DNA of 39,108 nucleotides from assembly GCA_946411935.1 (NCBI GenBank), contig CAMKFS010000003.1, positions 1 through 39,108 on the forward strand, read 5' to 3'. Positions 9,870 through 19,796 of the stretch are shown here, piece after piece (positions within the stretch are counted from its first letter, which is position 1; every line of letters begins with the position of its first letter). Source of the DNA: an uncultured Candidatus Saccharibacteria bacterium. Lineage in GTDB: Bacteria > Patescibacteriota > Saccharimonadia > Saccharimonadales > Saccharimonadaceae. The notes below the pieces were generated by a model. The model did no database searches, had not been told where the DNA came from, and worked only from the letters and a program-made list of their open reading frames with translations. The position numbers and the translations under genes are program-made.

Positions 9870-11366
9870 CTACTGTCCATTCACTCCATCGGCGGTAGAG
9901 CAAGCTTTTGCGCCAGGATTAACATGGACAGGGAGGAAACCATTAGAAATATAATTAATCTCTTTATCATCAGAGCCCACAACCCCGCCTGCGCCGTTCG
10001 GCTTGCTCGATGTGTATATGCATGGGTTAGTAGTGACATAAAAGTCCTTCTGCACACCAGGCCCTTCCTCATTAGTATCCGCGAGCGCATAATTAGAAAT
10101 AGGGAAGCTTGTATCGGCGAGCTCAATGCGAGATTCGACGCGACGGAAAAGGTCATTTGCACGACCAGTCGAATCGACCATCGGTTGGACTCCGGCGAAT
10201 TTCAAAATCGTACATGGGTTATTTTCTGCACCGATTGGGTCGGTACCATTCGCACATTCATACATCTTGACCGCAATATCAGTTTCAGGCTTAGCGTACG
10301 GAAGACTGACAATTAGATAAGAGGTGTCCATACCTCTTTTGCCTTCAATCGGAGCGGGCACATAGAAATCCGCCGAGCAGGCGTAGTTCCCCCAATTCTC
10401 GCTGCCAATTTCAGTTATATTACAATAGACATCGATTGGCGTATTGAAGCTTTTATTGGCGGAATATGTGAGCGAGTTCTGCGGCAAAGTATTTGGGAAT
10501 CCGCTGGTCGGTTTTAGATTCTCATTTGAAGTGGGGCGCAAAAACAAGGTGCCGCGATTCGTGCTGCTATTATTGCCTATATCCGTGCTAGCATAGAAGT
10601 TTTTTATGCTGAATTTCTCACCAGCCTGGATAAACGTAAGCTGCATCGGCGGCGGGACAATTGCCTTCTCGCCAAATGAGTTTCCGTAATTTTTCCCATT
10701 ATCATATACCGGATTAATGCTCGAAAGATCTCCTGTTCCGAGTTTGTCGTAGATGTCGGTGTTTAGATTGTTATCCTTGCTGACGCTTCCGAGATTGCCG
10801 TCATCAAACCACTGGATCTGAATACGATTGATTGCTTTCTGCCTTTCTGCCTCTGTTCGAATTGGGATTATTTTCGTCGAAGAATGTTCGCCGAGCACCG
10901 CAAGAAAGTCATCAGTGTAGGTCGCAATTTTAACACAAGTGTAAGCTTGGTCGATCACGTCAGTCTCCGTGTTTTTAGAAGTCTGGAGAATTTTCTCACC
11001 ATCATTATTATCGCCGTATAGAAAACGCTTAACAACATCGCAATCCTGTGCAGTTTTCATAGCATCTTCTTCCGACCAGAACGCATCCTCGTAATTGCTG
11101 CAGTCATTGTTGTATTTCTTAGTACCCGACGAATAGGAGTTAAAATTAATACAGTTCTGATTGCGAAGAAGAACGATTTTCGCATCCTCTATACCGGCAA
11201 GCGCAGAGTTGTAGGCCGACTGCGAGAGACTATAGTTCGTCGTCCGGATTGACTCAGCAAGCATAATACGGACAAAGCTAAGCGCTATAACACCAAGCAA
11301 AGTTGTTGTAAAAATTACAATATAAATTGAGGCTGCGCCTTTTTTAGTTCGGGACACTTTCTTCAT
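9870..11366 (-). CDS. large minor pilin, PilX/GspK-like
   Basis: MKKVSRTKKGAASIYIVIFTTTLLGVIALSFVRIMLAESIRTTNYSLSQSAYNSALAGIEDAKIVLL: pilin-like hydrophobic N-terminus lacking Glu at +5, large C-terminal domain. Start probably 11366 (the ORF track starts at 11420). Confidence 0.75.
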   Translation of the reverse strand: MKKVSRTKKGAASIYIVIFTTTLLGVIALSFVRIMLAESIRTTNYSLSQSAYNSALAGIEDAKIVLLRNQNCINFNSYSSGTKKYNNDCSNYEDAFWSEEDAMKTAQDCDVVKRFLYGDNNDGEKILQTSKNTETDVIDQAYTCVKIATYTDDFLAVLGEHSSTKIIPIRTEAERQKAINRIQIQWFDDGNLGSVSKDNNLNTDIYDKLGTGDLSSINPVYDNGKNYGNSFGEKAIVPPPMQLTFIQAGEKFSIKNFYASTDIGNNSSTNRGTLFLRPTSNENLKPTSGFPNTLPQNSLTYSANKSFNTPIDVYCNITEIGSENWGNYACSADFYVPAPIEGKRGMDTSYLIVSLPYAKPETDIAVKMYECANGTDPIGAENNPCTILKFAGVQPMVDSTGRANDLFRRVESRIELADTSFPISNYALADTNEEGPGVQKDFYVTTNPCIYTSSKPNGAGGVVGSDDKEINYISNGFLPVHVNPGAKACSTADGVNGQ

Positions 11367-11367
11367 T

Positions 11368-12324
11368 TTAATTCTCTCCATGTTGATTAATGCCTGTTTC
11401 GCCTGTTGCTCGAATTGCAAAATTAAACTTATTTACCGCACAGTAATCAAAGTCATTGCCAGTGTATTCCTCTGCGTTATCAATCGAGCCATCCTCTTTG
11501 TCTGAACCCTGACAAAAATCTCCGTTCGACAAGATATTTACGCCGCCACGAAGAGTCGCCAAAATAAATGTACCTGAATAGAAAATTTGATAGGTTGTAG
11601 GATTTTGCGTTGCCGGTAGAATCGAAAAGTCATAGAGAACTAAATCCGCCTCGTTCTCTTGGATAAGTTCGTTAATGCTATTGTCGCTATACTCCGATAC
11701 GTCAAACAGAGTCTTGTCCTTTTTGATAGACTGGTTTTCGTCTCCCGCAGGCTCGAATTTTTTCTGGTCAACACTTTCAGTATGCAAGCAGGCGTTACGC
11801 TCGTTGTCGACAAAACGTACTAGCTTCGGCACAATATATCCGTCCTTCTTTTTAATGATAAATACCCCATCATTCAGTAATTTATTGACAGATGCATCAC
11901 TAATTTTCCCCTCCAAATAGCCATCCGCATTCCTCGCTATGCGAATATTTTCAGCAGTGTTCCAGACATAACTATATGATCCAGTGCAAAATACGCCGCC
12001 CATTTGTTTGCCGTCTTTGACCGTTTCAACGAAGTAGTCCGCACGTGCACGCCGAACTAATTCATCGTTAATTTCCGTATTGATAGTCCCATTCGAGTTA
12101 GTACTACTCGGATTAATAGTTACATTAACACGCGACGCCTCAACGGTACGCGTTAAATCGGAAATAATTTCACGTCCAACAGCATTAATGCCGCGTATCG
12201 AAAGGCCCTTTTGGTAAATATTCGTAATTTGCAAAATGAGTGTCGCAATTCCTAATAGCATTGTCCCGAGAAAAGCCATCGCAAGCATTAATTCGATAAT
12301 AGTAAAAGCTTTTTTCGTATTCAT
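11368..12324 (-). CDS. type IV pilin-like protein (PilW/GspJ-like)
   Basis: Prepilin N-terminus MNTKKA^FTIIELMLAMAFLGTMLLGIATLIL. Confidence 0.82.
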   Translation of the reverse strand: MNTKKAFTIIELMLAMAFLGTMLLGIATLILQITNIYQKGLSIRGINAVGREIISDLTRTVEASRVNVTINPSSTNSNGTINTEINDELVRRARADYFVETVKDGKQMGGVFCTGSYSYVWNTAENIRIARNADGYLEGKISDASVNKLLNDGVFIIKKKDGYIVPKLVRFVDNERNACLHTESVDQKKFEPAGDENQSIKKDKTLFDVSEYSDNSINELIQENEADLVLYDFSILPATQNPTTYQIFYSGTFILATLRGGVNILSNGDFCQGSDKEDGSIDNAEEYTGNDFDYCAVNKFNFAIRATGETGINQHGEN

Positions 12325-13193
12325 TATTCCATCACCTCCGGATTATAGAGACGAACAACAGTTGTGATCGTAGACGGTACACGAGTACCAGCGCTCTGCC
12401 AACATGTACGAATATAAAAATCGTAGTAGTCCGAATTCTTCACATTGTCCTGGTTGTTTCCAGAGACATTAATCCAAAGACCCTCAATCGCGGCGGCTTC
12501 ATTATAGATTTTGCCATTCTCAGACAAGGCTCGGTCTTCTATATTTTCCCCGCTCTCAGAATTGCCGAGTGTTTTGTAGATAATGCGCGGATAAAGCGAC
12601 GGAGCCGAGAATAAGCCCCCATCACTAACCCCTCCTTCTTTATTATTGTACGATATGAGCATCTTGTCTTTGATTTGTTCATAAGGAAGCCCCATATAAT
12701 TGATGTCCTTGTTATAAAAATTAGATTTGTTGTTTATCGTGTCGAAGCTATTAGGGACTAAGAGTCGCGGATTAACAACAAAGGCTTTATATTTATTAAG
12801 ATGTCTTCCTGTACCATATGCATCTTCACACGAATTCATTCCGTTAATATCAAAAGAGACCGTAGTACCAGTTTCGGGATCAGAAATATCGTCTAAACCG
12901 CTTGGCGGCATAGTAAACTCGTCTACAATCTTTTTCCATGCCGCACGGAACTGACTATTATCCATATTTCTCTCTGACACGTAGTTGTTATGAATATAGC
13001 GCAGAGCTTCAGCCTGACCGTCAATCTCATTGCGTGCCATTTCCGCTTCGAGCGTACGCTGAGCAGTATTAATCCCGTCATTCATCATGTTGATAGTGAG
13101 CAACGAGACCATCGCAAAAATCGAAATAGACAACATCACTTCAATTAGCGTATCACCACGGCGACTATCCTGGCGGGTTATTTGTTGTCGCAT
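12324..13193 (-). CDS. type IV pilin-like protein (PilV/GspI-like)
   Basis: Prepilin N-terminus SRRG^DTLIEVMLSISIFAMVSLLTINMM; overlaps adjacent pilin genes. Confidence 0.82.
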   Translation of the reverse strand: MRQQITRQDSRRGDTLIEVMLSISIFAMVSLLTINMMNDGINTAQRTLEAEMARNEIDGQAEALRYIHNNYVSERNMDNSQFRAAWKKIVDEFTMPPSGLDDISDPETGTTVSFDINGMNSCEDAYGTGRHLNKYKAFVVNPRLLVPNSFDTINNKSNFYNKDINYMGLPYEQIKDKMLISYNNKEGGVSDGGLFSAPSLYPRIIYKTLGNSESGENIEDRALSENGKIYNEAAAIEGLWINVSGNNQDNVKNSDYYDFYIRTCWQSAGTRVPSTITTVVRLYNPEVME

Positions 13194-14140
13194 AGCACCT
13201 CTTTTCCGTCTGAGTCATATATCGTAGCATCAAAGTCCTCTAGCTTGACGCCGCTTTGCGAATGAGCATTCTTCATAATTCGAATCATTCTAGCATGATC
13301 AGCATAACTTTCCACCCCGCCACTGTCAATACAAAGATAAACATCTTGAGCCGAAAAGCTATCGTTATCAATATACTTATAGACGCCTTTGTCTTCTGGT
13401 CTGTCACTGGTGCCTATTTCCCTATAATCTACCGGCTCACCGGTCGCATCCTTGATCACATCATTCATAGTAAGAGTGCGTATGCTGCCATCGCGAGGAG
13501 AACGGAAAATAAGGAGAGTCAGTTCCATTTCCCCGCCTTCTTCCTGCCCGACAGATTCAATTGGTTTACGGAAATAGGTTCCCCACTTCAAAACGCGAGT
13601 CGAAGAGTTGCCGGCTACGTATGTACTGTTATTATCCTGAAAGAGGTTGTTGGCTTTCAATATTTTCAAAATTTCTATATCCGTATTTGACTGATTACTA
13701 AGTTTACAATAATCGATATTACTATCCTCAGCACATTCTGTTACGTTGTCGGCATGCATCATGACATCATAGTAATCTTTACCGACTAGCGTAGTAGTCT
13801 GAATCGTGTCTTTTTTGATCGTAATAACTGCGCCATAGACAGCACACGAGGTGCGACCGCGCCCCGCCTCGCCACTAAACATACTTGCTGCAGCATTACC
13901 GACTAGTGAAGTGCAGGCGTCGCTACCATCTCGCAATTCAATCTGCGTATCCGCAACAAAAGAATAGGCTTTGCGAATAGCATCAACCGAATCCTGAATG
14001 GCATCCTTGTAACGCTGGTTCGCAATGCTCGAGCCGGCGCCGACTAGAATCCCGGCAAGCAAAAAACCAGTCAATGCCAAGAATAGCATCACTTCTATGA
14101 TGGTGAAGCCGCTTTGCTCCTCCTTCAAAATAATGCCCAT
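13178..14140 (-). CDS. type IV pilin-like protein (FimU/GspH-position)
   Basis: Prepilin N-terminus MGIILKEEQSG^FTIIEVMLFLALTGFLLAGILVGAG. TATAAT lies 6 nt before the ATG at 14140. Confidence 0.8.
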   Translation of the reverse strand: MGIILKEEQSGFTIIEVMLFLALTGFLLAGILVGAGSSIANQRYKDAIQDSVDAIRKAYSFVADTQIELRDGSDACTSLVGNAAASMFSGEAGRGRTSCAVYGAVITIKKDTIQTTTLVGKDYYDVMMHADNVTECAEDSNIDYCKLSNQSNTDIEILKILKANNLFQDNNSTYVAGNSSTRVLKWGTYFRKPIESVGQEEGGEMELTLLIFRSPRDGSIRTLTMNDVIKDATGEPVDYREIGTSDRPEDKGVYKYIDNDSFSAQDVYLCIDSGGVESYADHARMIRIMKNAHSQSGVKLEDFDATIYDSDGKEVLCDNK

Positions 14141-14187
14141 GCTTTTATTATACATTAGCATAAGCGAAAAATCACGTTATTTTACCT

Positions 14188-14216
14188 TAAAAATACCGCC
14201 TATATAGGCGGTATTT
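14188..14216. terminator. bidirectional-looking hairpin terminator downstream of rny
   Basis: aaaataccgcc tatata ggcggtatttt. Confidence 0.75.
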
Positions 14217-14231
14217 TCGGATCACGATTAA

Positions 14232-15752
14232 TTACTTTGCGTATTCAATTGCGCGAGTTTCGCGAATAACGTTTACCTTGATGACGCCAGGATATTGCAT
14301 CGTAGCTTCAATCTTGTCAGCAATATCGCGAGCGAGCTTGAGCGCAGATAGATCATCAATCTGCTTTGGCTCGACGATGACACGGACCTCACGACCAGCA
14401 GAAATCGCATAGGCCTTGTCGATGCCTGGGAAGCTGGTAGCGACATTCTCTAGCGCCTTCATGCGCTCGGCAAAGTTCTCAGCCGAAATATTACGAGCGC
14501 CTGGACGAGCCGCCGAAATTGCGTCCATGATTTTGACAATAATTGCTTCTGGAGTAGTAGGTTCAATATCGTTATGGTGCGCTGCGATTGCATGAGTGAT
14601 TTTCTCATCCATGCCATATTTCTTTGCAAGCTCCGCACCAATATCTGCGTGTTTACCCTCAATCTTGTGGGTGACCGCCTTGCCCATATCATGCAGAAGA
14701 CAAGCAGTCTTAGTCACCTGTACGTCGGCGCCAATTTCTTCTGCAATCATGCCGCCCATATGCGCCATCTCAATAGAATGCAAGAGAACGTTCTGGCCAT
14801 AGCTAGTACGGTATTTAAGCTCACCGAGTAAATGTAAAATCTCGCTCGGAATGCCAATAACGCCAACTTCGCGTGCTGCATCTTCACCGGCACGAACGAC
14901 TTCTTTTTCGATTTCGCGATTTGCCTTAGCGACGGCATCTTCAATGCTAGACGGATTTATACGGCCGTCCTTCATTAGGCGCTCAAGCGCATAGCGAGCA
15001 ACTTGACGACGAATTGGATCAAAGCTACTAAGAACAACCATGCCTGGAGTATCATCAACAAGAACATCGACGCCGGTGGCATGCTGGAGAGCCTGAATAT
15101 TGCGTCCTTCCTTACCGATGATGCGACCTTTCATATCGTCATCAGGAAGTTTCAAGCTGGTAACAGTACGGTCTGCAGTGACCTCAGAGGACATGCGTTC
15201 CATAGTCGTAAGGAGGATGGATTCAGCAGTCTCTTCGATGTGTTCGTGGAGAGCTTTTTGCTCTTTTATAACAAGTTCTGTAAGGTCGTGCTTGATGTCT
15301 TTTTCGGTCATCGCCATAAGTTTTTCCTTAGCATCACTTTTGCTAAGGCCAGCAATCTTCTCGAGCTTTTCCTGCGCTTTCGTGCGGATACCGCGAACTT
15401 CTTCTTTTAGTTCTTCTAGTTCATTTTCTTCTTTGCGAAGATTCTCGGATTTCTTGTCGAGTTGATCAAGTTTCTTGTCGAGTAAATTTTCGCGCTCAAC
15501 GAGACGCTCCTCGGTCTTTTTCCATTCTCGACGACGATTCGATTCTTCTTTTTGGGCGCTATCGTGAATTTCGGTAGCTTCCTTTTTTGCGTTAAGGACA
15601 ATCTCGCTCGCTTCATGTTTTGCCTTGCGAACTAGCTCGTCGGCTTTGTTTTTACCGCCGTTTTCTTTGTGTTTGTTCGATGCATAAGAAACACCAACAC
15701 CAGCACCAGCACCAACGACAAGTGCAGCAATAGCTGGAATAATCCATTCCAT
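14232..15752 (-). CDS. rny: ribonuclease Y
   Basis: N-terminal TM, coiled coil, KH domain (LPDDDMKGRIIGKEGRNIQALQHATGVDVLVDDTPGMVVLSSFDPIRRQVARYAL), HD domain (LLHDMGKAVTHKIEGKHADIGAELAKKYG). Confidence 0.97.
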   Translation of the reverse strand: MEWIIPAIAALVVGAGAGVGVSYASNKHKENGGKNKADELVRKAKHEASEIVLNAKKEATEIHDSAQKEESNRRREWKKTEERLVERENLLDKKLDQLDKKSENLRKEENELEELKEEVRGIRTKAQEKLEKIAGLSKSDAKEKLMAMTEKDIKHDLTELVIKEQKALHEHIEETAESILLTTMERMSSEVTADRTVTSLKLPDDDMKGRIIGKEGRNIQALQHATGVDVLVDDTPGMVVLSSFDPIRRQVARYALERLMKDGRINPSSIEDAVAKANREIEKEVVRAGEDAAREVGVIGIPSEILHLLGELKYRTSYGQNVLLHSIEMAHMGGMIAEEIGADVQVTKTACLLHDMGKAVTHKIEGKHADIGAELAKKYGMDEKITHAIAAHHNDIEPTTPEAIIVKIMDAISAARPGARNISAENFAERMKALENVATSFPGIDKAYAISAGREVRVIVEPKQIDDLSALKLARDIADKIEATMQYPGVIKVNVIRETRAIEYAK

Positions 15753-15824
15753 AGATACCTCTTTCTGTAATCAAATTAAAAACAAATAATCCATGCCCCC
15801 TATACAACTATTTTAGCATGCAGA

Positions 15825-16157
15825 TTACTTTTTTGGTGGAGTAATATTTGCCGGACGTCCATATTCTGGCAAAATTATTTCAACCTTTTCGCCGCGATGA
15901 TTATAGAGTGGAACATTTAAATCTTGGGCGAGCGTATTTACTACCGTTGCGCCAATACGAAGCCCCGTAAAACTTCCTGGGCCAGCAAAAAATGTTATTT
16001 CTGAAATGTCTCGCCAGTCGGCATTATTTTCAACTAGTTTCTCGTGAATATATTTATGCAGATCGCGGGCAAGTGAACGACCGGATTCCCATTCGTATTG
16101 CTTATCGTCTAATTTAAGGATTGTTTTTGGCGATGATGTATCTAGATATAATTTCAT
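15825..16157 (-). CDS. tsaB: truncated TsaB-like protein (tRNA t6A system)
   Basis: LYLDTSSPKTILKL...ITFFAGPGSFTGLRIGATVVNTLAQDLNVPLY: TsaB N-terminal signature; only 110 aa. Confidence 0.82.
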   Translation of the reverse strand: MKLYLDTSSPKTILKLDDKQYEWESGRSLARDLHKYIHEKLVENNADWRDISEITFFAGPGSFTGLRIGATVVNTLAQDLNVPLYNHRGEKVEIILPEYGRPANITPPKK

Positions 16158-16558
16158 TTTTCTATTAGCTCCCGAGTGTCTTCGTCGACATATTTTATTT
16201 CTATGACGGGATGGTCTGCTGGGAGAATATTTTTAATGCTCTGCCCCCATTCAATAATTGTAATTGTGTTCGGGTCCGTAATCGTCTCCGCTAAATCTTC
16301 GACCATAAGCCCAGGATCTTCGAGGCGATAAAAATCATAGTGGACGAGATTATATTTCTCGCCACGATATTCGCGCGAAATCGTAAAAGACGGCGAACTA
16401 AGCTCCTGCTTAACTCCAAGACCTTTCGCGAGACCGCGCGTAAAAGTTGTCTTGCCGACGCCAACATCACCAATCAACTCAATGACGATTGGAGCTTTTA
16501 GCTCGACAGCAAACTTCTCGCCATATTCTAGCATCTCTTTTTCAGAGTGAATTAGCAT
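16154..16558 (-). CDS. tsaE: tRNA t6A biosynthesis ATPase TsaE
   Basis: PIVIELIGDVGVGKTTFTRGLAKGLGV...SSPSFTISREYRG...LVHYDFYRLEDP. Ends TGA overlapping the tsaB ATG; an in-frame TAG follows at 16142-16144. Confidence 0.93.
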   Translation of the reverse strand: MLIHSEKEMLEYGEKFAVELKAPIVIELIGDVGVGKTTFTRGLAKGLGVKQELSSPSFTISREYRGEKYNLVHYDFYRLEDPGLMVEDLAETITDPNTITIIEWGQSIKNILPADHPVIEIKYVDEDTRELIEK

Positions 16559-17814
16559 GTATATATTTTAGCATAACTGGGGCGATAGCTATATTTCGTA
16601 ATGCGTTTTAGAATAAGCAACAAAGCGAAAATCGGTAAACATAGAAGAAAGACTGCTGGGTTATTAGCTTCAAAATCAATAGTCGCCCACGGGATACTGG
16701 CAATAAAATTTATCACTAATAAATGATACTGTGCCAGTATGCTCGCTAAAAATGCAAATAAAGGAAAGCTCGTAATTCCGGCCAAGATAGTAAAAAGCAT
16801 CACAAAAGAAATGGTCGGCGAAACAAGTACATTTGCAAGCAGAGCGAGCATCGAGACACTGCCAAAAGTATAAAGTGTCAGCGGCAGACAAAATGTCTGA
16901 GCAGAGATGCAGGCAATTATTAAGTTCGCGAGAAAACCAGGCTGTTTTTCGCCATACAGAAATTTGCATATTAGTGGCGTCATAAGTATTATTCCGGCAT
17001 ACGACGCGAAAGATAATTGCCAGGCAAGATTATTTATATTATCAGGATTGATCAATAAAGTAAGCGCCGCAACGAAAATTAACATTCGGATTGGATGAAT
17101 TTTGCGGCCGAAGTACCAAGCCCAGAGAGTGAGAAATGTAACAAGCCCAGCACGAGCAATACTAGGACTAAAGCCGGTAATACTCATATAAACAACCAGT
17201 AAAATGGATGCTCCAGCTAATGTAGCAAAGCGCGAAATTTTGCCAAAGATTTTTTTCGCAAAACTCACTACGACAGCAAGATGAAAACCGGATGCAACTA
17301 CGGCATGAGCCAGACCAGCAAGACGAAGATTTGTTTTCTGCTGTTCGGTTAGCAAGTTCTTTTGCCCAGTCAAATAGCTTAGGGCTAGATTGCTTTGTTC
17401 GACATTATTCATTAGGCGAACGACGTTTTGCGAAATCGCATTCCGCGCCTTCAGTGCAAAATCAGGAATAGTCGGGCTTGCGCGAGCAAGTATCTTTGGA
17501 TGATACATAAATGCTGCATAGTTCGCAAAACCTGGCTGCAGCTGTCCTTCAAGCGTTAATTGCTCAGAACGGCCGAACTCCTCTTTTGTTTCAAGCATCA
17601 CGTAAAGAGCACCAAGATTGGTTTTTAGATTGATTCGTGAATCATTATTCTTCTGAATTGGGTCATCGGAAATTTGTCCGGAAATAATAACGTTTCGGCT
17701 CGACTCTAATCGAGGCAGTGGAAGAAGAAGCTTTCAGAATACTACCGCTGCAATAATTATGATTGCTAAGATGAGTGGAATAATAGATGCATGAGGAAAG
17801 ATTTTTAGCTTCAT
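16552..17814 (-). CDS. comEC: ComEC-type competence DNA channel (competence domain), reading frame interrupted by one in-frame TGA at 17734-17736
   Basis: LAGLAHAVVASGFHLAVVVSFAKKIFG...SITGFSPSIARAGLVTFLTLWAWYFGRKIHPIRMLIFVAALTLLINPDNINNLAWQLSFASYAGII is a clear ComEC core. The frame continues upstream without TAA/TAG to ATG 17814: MKLKIFPHASIIPLILAIIIIAAVVF*KLLLPLPRLESSRNVIISGQISDDPIQKNNDSRINLKTNLGALYVMLETKEEF. The ORF track only starts at 17601. Confidence 0.85.
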
Positions 17815-17891
17815 ATTTCTATTATAAATTCGCTTATTTTTCGAGTAAAACATAAGAATAATAACAGTGGTTTTATGATAAAATATTGGTG

Positions 17892-19796
17892 ATGAGAAAA
17901 TATTTTAATCTCCTCAATCCGAAGACTTGGAATCAAAAGGCGCGCTTCATTTTTGCCTCGCTTTTATTCCTCGCTTTGAGCGCAATCGTTCTAACCTGGT
18001 TTTTAGAATACCGTTATTTTATTAATGATTTTTGGCGATCATGGGATTTCGTATTTAGCAAGCCAGCCGTATTTTTCTTTAGCGTTTTTTTGCTCTGGCT
18101 AATGCTGGTCGCAATTTGGGCGTTGACTGGTCGACCTATCCTTAGCGCCGGGGTTATGTTCGTTGTTGTCACAGTTATGACTTATATTCATATCTCGAAA
18201 TTTAATTCGCGCGGCTATCCATTGTTGCCGGAAGATTTTCAGCTTGCTGGCGAAACAACCACTTTAACCAAGTTTGTTGACGGTTGGTCGATTGTGCGAT
18301 TAATTATCGCAATTGTTATTGTTTGTATTTTGCTTGGCGTTTTTTCGCATTATTGCGGCAAAAAATTCTATTTGCGTTATCGGGAGGAAAGACGTCGCAA
18401 TTTCATTTTCCGACATCTGCTAATTACACGTGCAGTTTTCTTGGCGGGTGCGATTTTTATTTTCATGTCGTCGACAGTCTTCGTGCGACATAATTTAGGA
18501 GCGCGTTATGAAGACATTTTTCTAGGTACGACTTTTACGGCCTGGAATCAAAACCGCAACTACGATGATAATGGTTTTATTCTTGGCTTTCTTTATAATT
18601 TTCAAAAGCTAAGGCTCGGTGCGCCGGAAGGATATAGTGAAGAGCGGATTGCTAATATCAAGAAACAATACTCCATAATCGCGAATAACGACAACAATAA
18701 GCGACTTGACCCGAAGGACGAGAACGTGAGCGTCGTAGTTATTTTGAATGAATCATTCTTCGATCCGAACGTTTCATTCCAGGGTAAAAACTTTAGCGAC
18801 TATTATAAAGTGAATGGCGGAGATGTTTTGCCAGAATTGCATGCACTACAAAAACGAATGCCGCACGGCTTGATGTATTCGCTCGATTATGGCGGGGGAA
18901 CAGCTAACATCGAGTTTGAAGCTTTGACAAGTTTGACAAATTTTTGGACTAACACGGTACCGTATACGGCACTAATTCCAAAAGCCGGAAAAGTTCCTTC
19001 GATTGCTAGCATGCTCAAAGAAAGCGATTATTCCACGCTCGCAATTCATCCATTTAATGGCGGGATGTATAAACGTAATATCGCGTTAAAAAACGAAGGA
19101 TTCGACGAGTTTATTACTGAGATTGAAATGAATTATACGGAACATGATGGAGATTCTGAATACATCAACGATCGTTCGTCCTACCAACAGACTCTAGAAG
19201 CGCTTCGCGAGAATGACGAAAAGCAAGTGATTGGATTAATTACTATGCAAAATCATACACCGTATAATGAGAGTACTTACGAGAATTATGATTTTAGCAT
19301 CGAAAGCGATTTTGACATTCCGGAAGATCGCCAGAAATCGATCGTAACGTATTTGCAGACACTACATGAATCGGATAAGTATCTTGGCGATTTTATTCGC
19401 GAGCTCGATACGCTCGACAAAAAGGTCGCAGTGCTATATTTTGGCGACCATTCCGCAGGACTATTTGACGAAATTAATAATAGCGAGGAAGGCGCGGTAC
19501 GCAGTTTAGCGCGCGTAACGCCATATTTTATATATACAAATTACGACGCCGGTTTTAAAGATTTAAACTTACCGACAACGACGCCAAACTGCATGAGCAA
19601 CACGATACTTAATAGGCTTGGCTGGCAGAAGAGTCCGCTATATTATCTTGTCGACGACGTTTGCCGCGAACAACCAATTCTGACGCAAAACTATCTCGAA
19701 AACAAAGAATTCGAGCTGACCGAAACGCTACAAAATTATCAATTACTAACTTACGACATTCTCGGCGGCCAAAGATATTGGATTAAGAATAAATAA
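17892..19796 (+). CDS. LtaS-like lipoteichoic acid synthase/phosphoglycerol transferase family sulfatase-fold membrane enzyme
   Basis: Five-TM N-terminus; catalytic block VVVILNESFFDPNVSF, GGGTANIEFEALTSLTN, GLITMQNHTPYN, LYFGDHSAGLF. Confidence 0.88.
   Translation: MRKYFNLLNPKTWNQKARFIFASLLFLALSAIVLTWFLEYRYFINDFWRSWDFVFSKPAVFFFSVFLLWLMLVAIWALTGRPILSAGVMFVVVTVMTYIHISKFNSRGYPLLPEDFQLAGETTTLTKFVDGWSIVRLIIAIVIVCILLGVFSHYCGKKFYLRYREERRRNFIFRHLLITRAVFLAGAIFIFMSSTVFVRHNLGARYEDIFLGTTFTAWNQNRNYDDNGFILGFLYNFQKLRLGAPEGYSEERIANIKKQYSIIANNDNNKRLDPKDENVSVVVILNESFFDPNVSFQGKNFSDYYKVNGGDVLPELHALQKRMPHGLMYSLDYGGGTANIEFEALTSLTNFWTNTVPYTALIPKAGKVPSIASMLKESDYSTLAIHPFNGGMYKRNIALKNEGFDEFITEIEMNYTEHDGDSEYINDRSSYQQTLEALRENDEKQVIGLITMQNHTPYNESTYENYDFSIESDFDIPEDRQKSIVTYLQTLHESDKYLGDFIRELDTLDKKVAVLYFGDHSAGLFDEINNSEEGAVRSLARVTPYFIYTNYDAGFKDLNLPTTTPNCMSNTILNRLGWQKSPLYYLVDDVCREQPILTQNYLENKEFELTETLQNYQLLTYDILGGQRYWIKNK

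Noticed and set aside
14574-15465. Plus-strand ORFs opposite rny
   Set aside because: Complement of conserved RNase Y coding sequence; low-complexity Ser/Phe-rich products typical of shadow ORFs.
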